NCBI GenBank assembly: GCA_018697195.1
Contig: CM031866.1
Span: forward strand, 11,656,606-11,720,605
Direction of reading: 5' to 3'
Source: Certhia americana
Taxonomy: Eukaryota; Chordata; Aves; Passeriformes; Certhiidae
DNA length: 64,000 nt
Shown here in pieces: positions 62,179 through 64,000 of the stretch. Numbering within the stretch: position 1 is the first letter of the stretch; each line of letters starts with the position of its first letter. A model generated the notes under the pieces. It ran no database searches. It saw only the letters and a program-made list of their open reading frames with translations, and was not told the origin of the DNA. Made by a program: the position numbers and the translations under genes.

Positions 62179-64000
62179 GTAAGAACTGCTCTTAAAACTA
62201 CTGATGTATCACTGTAATTTAAAAAATTTTCTTGGTGTCAAGGAGAATTCGAGTTCATGTAAGCAGGGTCTGAGGATTTGACTGCCAAGTTTTTGGTAGT
62301 TGAGGCAATTCCCTCCATTGGTTCTTAAATCTGTGTGATTCCCTCACCTCAGGGTTTTTTTATTCTGAAACAGAAAGAGGATGAGATTTTGAGACTTTCT
62401 TTAGTCTCAGAGGCGTGATTGCAGTTTGGCCATCTTACAGGTGTTGCATATTAATCCAGATACCATGAAATAAGACACATTTTTCTAAATAATTTCTGAT
62501 ACTGAGGAAAATCAGTACTTCATTGATATTTAATAAAAATTGTTTAAAGAACATTTTTTCATTAAAAAAAATCCTGTAAATTCTACTGATGATACCACTG
62601 CCTTAACATGTTTTTTTTAATTAAATGTGATAATTAAGGGAAATAATTATGATCACTTGGTATCATTATTGACCTCGTAAATAGAACAAGTATTTGCTTT
62701 CTCACTGTTGCTGTTAAACTGTGTGAGCTGGTACCTCACATCAGAGGTTGGGAAATCACGTCATTAGTTTTTGCTCAGTCTTCCAGCGTTGACTGTAGTG
62801 CAAAACTATTATTGATAACTTCTGAGAAACACAGCAATTATGTCTTTAGTGTGTACAGTGACCTATGAGAAACTGAAGAGTCACGAACTGCCTGTTTCAT
62901 TTGTGTGTGTAGGCCTTTTGGAAATACTGCTTATTCTCAGGTAGAGTGCTGTAAAATATCTCTCCTGTGCTTTTATGGCACAGCCAGACTTGTTTAGTGT
63001 TTGTATGAGTCAAACCCCATCTAAAATGCACCTTCATCAGTTCATTTTTAGCTGGTTTTTTCCTGCTCTTTTGGAGATCAAATCCTATTTCTTTTTTTAC
63101 AAAATTCTCTTGTCTTTATGGTAATTTGTAGACTGTGCCTGTATGAAAAGAGTGGTGGTGGGAAATCTGTTTATACTGGGGTGTTGAGGGAAGAGTACTT
63201 ATCTGATTCACATGATCTCAATTTCTGCATCCAATTCTGTCACTGGGTTGATCTTTTGCTTTTTTCTTTCAAATGGTAGCTCACTGAAGGAGACAGGCAG
63301 GAAGAACCCTGGTCTCTATTCAAACACAATGGTCAGACAAGTCAAATAATCCAGTTTTTTTCTTGCAGACAAAGATTGCAACAGCCTTAAAATAAATTCT
63401 TCTGTGAAGAGTTTTCCTTCAGTGTGTGTTTAATTGCCTAGTCAGTGGAGTAAACTGATTTCTGAGTTTAAAACCAAATAACTAATGCCATACAGTCAAC
63501 AATTTTGACTTGATGAATCAACTGAATTTTGTTCAGATGTTAAAAAGCATTTGAATAAAGCAAAATTAGTATTGTGCTTCTTCCCATTGCTGTTCTTCAA
63601 AGTAATTTTGAGGTCAGGAATTAGAAGATGGTAAAGTAAGCAAGTTAATATGCATGAGCTGGAATCTTGGGCTGTCATGGTGCCATTAAGTTGTTTTCTG
63701 TAGCAAAGTAGTAAAAATATCTTGGTGCACTGAAATAAGAGCAGATTGCTCAGCAGGTAATCTAGCATCAGTATGGGGCTGAAAGATGGTGTCAAAGTTA
63801 TTGTGAGGCTTTTAAGAATTTGAAGATCAGGTGGGTAGGAGATGTAAACATATACCTCATGTGAAACTCTTTTTGGAGAGGAAAATTTCTATAAGTATTT
63901 AAAAGGGTTGTTTAATTACTGAGTTACTGTTTCATTTTATTTCATTACAAAATAATTTGCATAAGGTATTTCTTCTGATAAAGTTATTGTCCCTTAAATA
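62179..64000 (+). other. UNC13C intron 7 (part)
   Basis: The next expected segment (after AFQK, towards the conserved C1-proximal region) was not found before the window ends. No repeat recognised. Confidence 0.7.

Overview
This looks like a nuclear genome window from a bird. It is AT-rich with long introns, GT-AG exons and a CpG island, and its recognisable repeats are 3' fragments of CR1 LINEs of the avian type, with no SINEs of mammalian type. No RNA gene, CRISPR array, operon or complete provirus was seen. Species cannot be named from sequence alone.

The window holds the 5' ends of two genes arranged head to head. On the minus strand (about 26.5 kb down to 2.3 kb) is WDR72, a WD40 beta-propeller protein related to WDR7/Rabconnectin-3 beta. 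One likely non-coding first exon and 12 phase-consistent coding exons give residues 1 to about 588. The rest of the gene lies beyond the left edge. Its promoter sits in a CpG island (26.3-27.35 kb) that contains a roughly 35-bp GC-rich tandem repeat interrupted by a 10-N assembly gap.

On the plus strand (36.96-62.18 kb) I find seven small exons, too short to stand out as ORFs. They join in frame (phases 1,1,2,0,1,2,0) into about 199 residues. The first 130 or so align without gaps to the N-terminal C2A domain of Munc13-1/ubMunc13-2 (UNC13A/UNC13B). The last exon encodes a calmodulin-binding-like motif of the Munc13-1/-2 type (AKARWARAFQK). The position next to WDR72, in divergent orientation, is that of UNC13C (Munc13-3). 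As far as I know, UNC13C in mammals is described as lacking a C2A domain. This suggests that the bird gene keeps an upstream promoter and a C2A-bearing N-terminus like the ubiquitous isoform of UNC13B. It is the main result of the window.

The stretch between the two promoters (about 27.4-36.9 kb) is intergenic, with two CR1 fragments and a 55-bp tandem duplication. The two genes have no known functional link: WDR72 acts in vesicle/V-ATPase-related traffic and UNC13 proteins prime synaptic vesicles. Exon limits were placed by eye from protein similarity recalled from the WDR72 and Munc13 families, together with splice consensus and reading phase; no search was run.
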